Shown here piece by piece: positions 59,910 to 64,000 of a stretch of DNA of 64,000 nucleotides. The stretch is from positions 640,213 to 704,212 of the forward strand of contig JAYRVF010000014.1 of the NCBI GenBank assembly GCA_041918675.1. Direction: 5' to 3'. Every line of letters starts with the position of its first letter. Within the stretch, counting starts at the first letter, position 1. Origin of the DNA: SCUB01 sp041918675. GTDB lineage: Bacteria; Pseudomonadota; Alphaproteobacteria; Rhizobiales; Xanthobacteraceae. The notes under the pieces were generated by a model, which was not told the origin of the DNA, did not search any database, and saw nothing but the letters and a program-made list of their open reading frames with translations. The position numbers were made by a program, and so were the translations under genes.

Positions 59910-61274
59910 TCAGGCGGCGACCGGGGGCAGTTGCGCCAGCGCCCGTTGCAGGTCGGCCTCGTCGTAATCGAGGTCCTGCAGCTTGCCGGCGAAGTACTCG
60001 GTGTAGGCCCCCATGTCGAAATGGCCGTGACCGGACAGGCCGATCAGGATCGTCGGCGAGGTGCCGGCGGCCTTGGCCTTGAGCGCTTCGTCGATGCCGC
60101 AACGCACGGCGTGGGTCGATTCCGGCGCCGGCACGATGCCTTCGGCCCGCGCGAATGCCACGCCGGCCTCGAAACACGGCGTCTGCTTGAACGCCTGCGC
60201 CTCGATCAGCCCGAGTTCCTTGAGGTGGCTGACGATCGACGACATGCCGTGATAGCGCAGACCGCCGGCGTGGAAGCCGGGCGGCATGAAGGTCGAGCCC
60301 AGCGTATGCATCTTGATCAGCGGCGTCAGATGCGAGGTGTCGCCGAAGTCATAGGCGTATTTTCCGCGCGTGAGCGTCGGGCACGCCGCCGGCTCGGCGG
60401 CGATGACGCGAACCTTCTTCTTCTCGCGCAGCGCCTTGCCGATGAACGGGAACGACAATCCGGCGAAATTCGAACCGCCGCCGGCGCAACCGATAACGAT
60501 ATCGGGATAGGCGTCCGCCATTTCCATCTGCTCGATCGCCTCGATGCCGATCACGCTCTGATGCATCAGCACGTGGTTGAGCACGCTGCCGAGCGCGTAT
60601 TTGGTGTCGGGATTGGTGGCGGCGACTTCCACGGCCTCGGAGATCGCGATGCCGAGGCTGCCGTTGGAATTCGGGTCGGCGGCGAGAATGGCGCGGCCGG
60701 AATTCGTCTCGGTCGACGGGCTGGCGATGCAGGTCGCGCCATAGGTTTCCATCAGCGCCCGACGATAGGGCTTCTGCTGGTACGACACCTTGACCATGTA
60801 GACCTTGACCTCGAGGCCGAACAACGAGCCGGCGAAGGCAAGCGACGAGCCCCATTGGCCGGCGCCCGTCTCGGTCGACAGCTTCGTGATGCCTTCGTTC
60901 TTGTTGTAGAAGGCCTGCGCGACGGCGGTGTTGGGCTTATGGCTGCCCGAGGGGCTCACGCCCTCGTATTTGTAGAAGATGCGCGCCGTCGTGCCGAGCG
61001 CCTTCTCCAGCCGGCGGGCGCGATAAAGCGGCGTCGGACGCCACATCCGGTAGACATCGCGCACGGGCTCGGGAATGTCGATCTCACGATCCTGCGACAC
61101 TTCCTGCATGATCAGCGCCATCGGGAAAAGCGGCGAGAGATCATCGGGGCCAATCGGCTGGCCGGTTCCCGGATGAAGCACCGGCGGCAGCGGTACCGGC
61201 AAATCGGCGGCGATATTGTACCAACGCCGCGGAATCCGATCCTCCGGCAGCAGGTATTTGAGATTGTCGGACAT
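59910..61274 (-). CDS. trpB: Tryptophan synthase beta chain, TrpB2 type
   Basis: 454 residues, the length of the TrpB2 subgroup (TrpB1 is near 400). PLP lysine in SPSGSHKPNTAVAQAFYN, substrate segment STETGAGQWGSSLAFAGS and phosphate loop GCAGGGSNFAGLSFPF are intact, with the TrpB2-type N-terminal extension RPTPLYRARRLEKALG. It condenses indole and serine. It stands alone without trpA, as many trpB2 genes do, and may salvage indole or act on other substrates such as O-phosphoserine. Confidence 0.94.
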   Translation of the reverse strand: MSDNLKYLLPEDRIPRRWYNIAADLPVPLPPVLHPGTGQPIGPDDLSPLFPMALIMQEVSQDREIDIPEPVRDVYRMWRPTPLYRARRLEKALGTTARIFYKYEGVSPSGSHKPNTAVAQAFYNKNEGITKLSTETGAGQWGSSLAFAGSLFGLEVKVYMVKVSYQQKPYRRALMETYGATCIASPSTETNSGRAILAADPNSNGSLGIAISEAVEVAATNPDTKYALGSVLNHVLMHQSVIGIEAIEQMEMADAYPDIVIGCAGGGSNFAGLSFPFIGKALREKKKVRVIAAEPAACPTLTRGKYAYDFGDTSHLTPLIKMHTLGSTFMPPGFHAGGLRYHGMSSIVSHLKELGLIEAQAFKQTPCFEAGVAFARAEGIVPAPESTHAVRCGIDEALKAKAAGTSPTILIGLSGHGHFDMGAYTEYFAGKLQDLDYDEADLQRALAQLPPVAA

Positions 61275-62010
61275 CTAGGGGCTCCCTCCTGAAGGTTCTC
61301 GTAGGGCGCAACTCAACAACAACGGCACCAGGGAATCAACGAACACGCTGTCAAAGAATTCAAAGAATCATTTGTGCGACGCAACCTGACGTGATGTAAA
61401 TTGTGGCTTGCTGGGTGCAATGGCGTTGAGGTGAGACCTTTGATCGGGGTCGCGTACGCGCGGACCATAACTCGTCGTTACCCGCGATGTGACGCCGCAT
61501 GGGGCGCGATGAGCCATGAACAATGAACGATGAACCGTGGCGCGATCTCTTGGGCGCGCGCGGTTCCGCGTCATTCATGAAGCGCCGGCTTTCAGCTCGC
61601 CGCCGCGATAACGCCTACCATTCGCGCGCTGACGCACACGACCTCTTGCCTGCCGCGCGGGAGCTCCTGAAAGCGTCCGCCGCCGCGCCTTTATTGTATT
61701 TCGTGCGTCGCGTTGGCGTTCGCGCGCGGGCATTCGGGAACGAATTGCCGCTCGTCCATTTCGGTTTCAGGTTCGCGGATGTCGCGCGTGAACGCGGGCA
61801 ACGCGAGCGGAAGCGCGATCGGCGAGATCGGGACGTTCCATTCGGCGGCCCGCGCGCGGGGAGAAAATCCCCGACCGAACCCGCCCGCGCCAACGGCAAG
61901 CGATGGCAAGACGCCGCCCCATCAAGGAGCGGCGTCGTCAACCTCGATGATGGCGGCCGCGACCGACGCGGCGGTATCGCGTCCGCGAATTCGTACCGCG
62001 GTCGCGGGGC
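61275..62010. other. 736-bp stretch without a supported gene
   Basis: Includes the trpB promoter side. A 175-codon plus-strand frame starts at 61523, but it is Arg-rich, overlaps the exported-protein gene and has no family features. Small direct repeats of ATGAACAATGAACGATGAAC are visible at 61506-61533. No RNA or promoter can be assigned. Confidence 0.55.
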
Positions 62011-62610
62011 TCAGTCTTCTTCCTGCAGCGCCTCGATGAGCTTGTCGTAATATTTGGCGACGAGATCGATATTGCCCTTGTGCTCGACCGCCGGCGGCGG
62101 CGTCTTCAGCGCCTCGGCCAGATCGGCGAGCGCGGCTTTCTTGTTCTTCGCCGACATCTTCTGATCGGCCTGAACCTGGTCGATCTGCGCCTTGATCATC
62201 GCCTCGAAGCCGACGAACTTCTTGGACTGCGGGTCGAACCCTTCAAGCACGAGATTGATGGTGTTCATGACATCGTTGTAGCCGCCGTAATTGGCGAAGC
62301 CGTGCTTGGTGGCGATGCCATCGAGCTGGGCGAGGATCTTCGCATTGGGCTTGGCGTTTTCGGGCAGCTTTTCCGTCACCGCGTCCATTTCTTCCTGCGC
62401 CGCCAGCACGCCCTCGATCTGCTTTTCGGTCAGCGCGACCTGCTTCATCGGCGCCTCGGCGGCGGGCTCGGGCTGCTTGGCGGGCGCCGCCTGCTTGGCG
62501 GGGGCCTGCTTGGCCTGCGCGAACGCGTTGCCACTCGTGAACGCCGCGAGCGAAGCGGCGAAGCAGACCATGCTCAACGCGACAATGGCGGGACGAACGA
62601 TCTCACGCAT
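62011..62610 (-). CDS. Exported helical protein of unknown function
   Basis: 199 residues. A signal peptide (MREIVRPAIVALSMVCFAAS, then LAAFTSGNAFAQ) is followed by a Lys/Ala/Pro linker with KQAPAKQAAPAKQPEPA repeats and a helical domain (about 58-195) containing EKLPENAKPNAKILAQLDGI, KHGFANYGGYNDVMNTINLV and AKNKKAALADLAEALK. The GFANYGGYNDVMNTI stretch is conserved in exported proteins of Hyphomicrobiales as far as I recall, but no function is known. Strong ribosome-binding site GAGGAGGCC lies upstream. Confidence 0.75.
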   Translation of the reverse strand: MREIVRPAIVALSMVCFAASLAAFTSGNAFAQAKQAPAKQAAPAKQPEPAAEAPMKQVALTEKQIEGVLAAQEEMDAVTEKLPENAKPNAKILAQLDGIATKHGFANYGGYNDVMNTINLVLEGFDPQSKKFVGFEAMIKAQIDQVQADQKMSAKNKKAALADLAEALKTPPPAVEHKGNIDLVAKYYDKLIEALQEED

Positions 62611-62925
62611 GAAGGCCTCCTCGGCTGTGGACGTTGTGCTGTGGACGTTGTGAAACTCGAAGGAAGACTTGGCTACGAAACCCCAGATGAACGGCCAATG
62701 AACCTATCCACCGCGCGCGGACGAACCCGCGGTCGCGCGGCATGACCAACTGGCGGAGCTCCGTCTCGCCACTTCATTCATAACGGCAAATGATGGCGAA
62801 GAGAATGCGCATCGAGGCCCGCCCGCCTTTCGGGCGACCGCGTTCGGCACCAAAATTTCCGATGTCGCGCGCTATTGCCGGTGGAAGCCCAATCGCGCGC
62901 AATCTGAGTCCAGCCCCCCGGAAAC
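62611..62925. other. Intergenic stretch before the rRNA operon end
   Basis: A 14-bp direct repeat CTGTGGACGTTGTG occurs twice in tandem (62624-62651) in the upstream region of the exported-protein gene. No gene is supported. Confidence 0.5.
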
Positions 62926-62959
62926 GAAAAAGCCGCCTCCCCGAAGGGAAGCGGCTTTT
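62926..62959 (-). terminator. Rho-independent terminator of the rRNA operon
   Basis: On the minus strand AAAAGCCGCTTCCC pairs with GGGGAGGCGGCTTTT around a TTCG loop, ending in a short T-run. It lies 55 bases beyond the 3' end of 5S rRNA. Confidence 0.85.
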
Positions 62960-63014
62960 CGAACGTCCAGGTTCAAAACATCGATCTGAAGAGGAAGCAA
63001 TCTGTCCTTGGCAG

Positions 63015-63131
63015 GCCTGGCAACGACCTACTCTCCCAGGTCTTAAGACATAGTACCATCGGCGCTGAGGAGTTTAACGGCCGAGTTCGGGATGGGATCG
63101 GGTTCGGGCTCCTCGCCAGTGCCACCAGGCC
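63015..63131 (-). rRNA. rrf: 5S ribosomal RNA
   Basis: About 117 nt. Ends GGCCTGGTGG and CCAGGCC pair as helix I; the conserved CCCATCCCGAACTCGG loop and the GATGGTACTATGTC region are present. It is downstream of the 23S gene on the minus strand with a spacer of about 170 bases (63132-63300) that holds no tRNA. Confidence 0.95.
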
Positions 63132-63300
63132 GGCGAAAGACAGATGATGAAGCAAGCTGGAGCGAGCGGAGCGAGCGTAACCGGCGGAGTTGATCCGCGG
63201 GTCTCGTTCCACAAGCTTTGATCACGCGTTCCAGGAAGATGTCGATGGCCGGGTCAAGCCCGACCATGACGAACATCCTCGTCATGGACACTGATAATGA

Positions 63301-64000
<700 letters not shown>

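Noticed and set aside
61523..62050. 175-codon plus-strand frame upstream of the exported-protein gene
   Set aside because: Arg/Ser-rich, overlaps the end of a better supported gene on the other strand and resembles no protein family.

Overview
The window is high-GC DNA with dense codon bias, typical of a Hyphomicrobiales (Rhizobiales) alphaproteobacterium. Supporting signs are a Blastochloris-like homospermidine synthase, an alphaproteobacterial speF-type leader ahead of ornithine decarboxylase, a Zur box of the alphaproteobacterial type, RIME-like intergenic repeats and an rRNA operon of alphaproteobacterial type. The genus cannot be fixed from the sequence. The most distinctive content is a dissimilatory sulfur locus (aprBA, sat, qmoAB, hdrCB), which in this lineage most likely oxidises sulfite through APS to sulfate.

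Layout. 0-8.9 kb: the 3' part of gltD, a SGNH-like exported protein, a lytic transglycosylase, galU, an outer-membrane barrel and kdsD, all envelope and sugar-nucleotide functions. 8.9-13.7 kb: nfeD/qmcA, hemH and a TRAP transporter pair without a binding protein. 13.8-17.8 kb: a tightly overlapping set of an M3 peptidase, a DUF1007 protein and a His-rich nickel/cobalt-type exporter. 18.2-23.8 kb: polyamine genes (leader RNA, ornithine decarboxylase, homospermidine synthase) with GNAT, RidA and a His-rich cation diffusion facilitator between them. 23.8-29.7 kb: zinc genes (WD40 protein, CobW-type GTPase, znuB, znuC, a small His-rich membrane protein, a Zur box), a permease encoded as two half-genes, and crcB. 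29.8-34.3 kb: a two-subunit NAD formate dehydrogenase whose beta subunit is a NuoE-NuoF fusion.

34.5-38.6 kb is the accessory zone. It holds a pentapeptide-repeat protein with an odd repeated leader, a frameshifted phage DUF2190 gene, twin covarying hairpins, a phage/plasmid-type winged-helix gene, a tRNA-like gene with a 42-nt anticodon loop, an AT-rich DUF2442-membrane fusion gene, initiator tRNA-Met, and three direct copies of the 5' end of that tRNA.

38.6-54.1 kb is the sulfur region with its satellites. aprBA is transcribed leftwards. sat (with an ankyrin gene) and qmoA-qmoB-hdrC-hdrB diverge from a shared 520-bp region. After hdrB come a 96-residue orphan and a DsrC-family protein that has lost its C-terminal cysteine; facing them is a YeiH-type transporter, a 50-residue membrane peptide and a universal stress protein. 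Neither the QmoC membrane domain nor AprM is present, so electrons from APS reductase appear to reach a soluble Qmo-Hdr assembly. 54.4-62.6 kb: sodC, a CHAD protein, a fumarylacetoacetate-hydrolase family enzyme, GST, a GT39 mannosyltransferase-like protein, TrpB2 and an exported orphan. 62.9-64 kb: the end of an rRNA operon on the minus strand (5S and the 3' 700 nt of 23S).

A dispersed two-hairpin repeat (four nearly full copies and one fragment) lies directly at gene ends and supplies the stop codon of three different genes.
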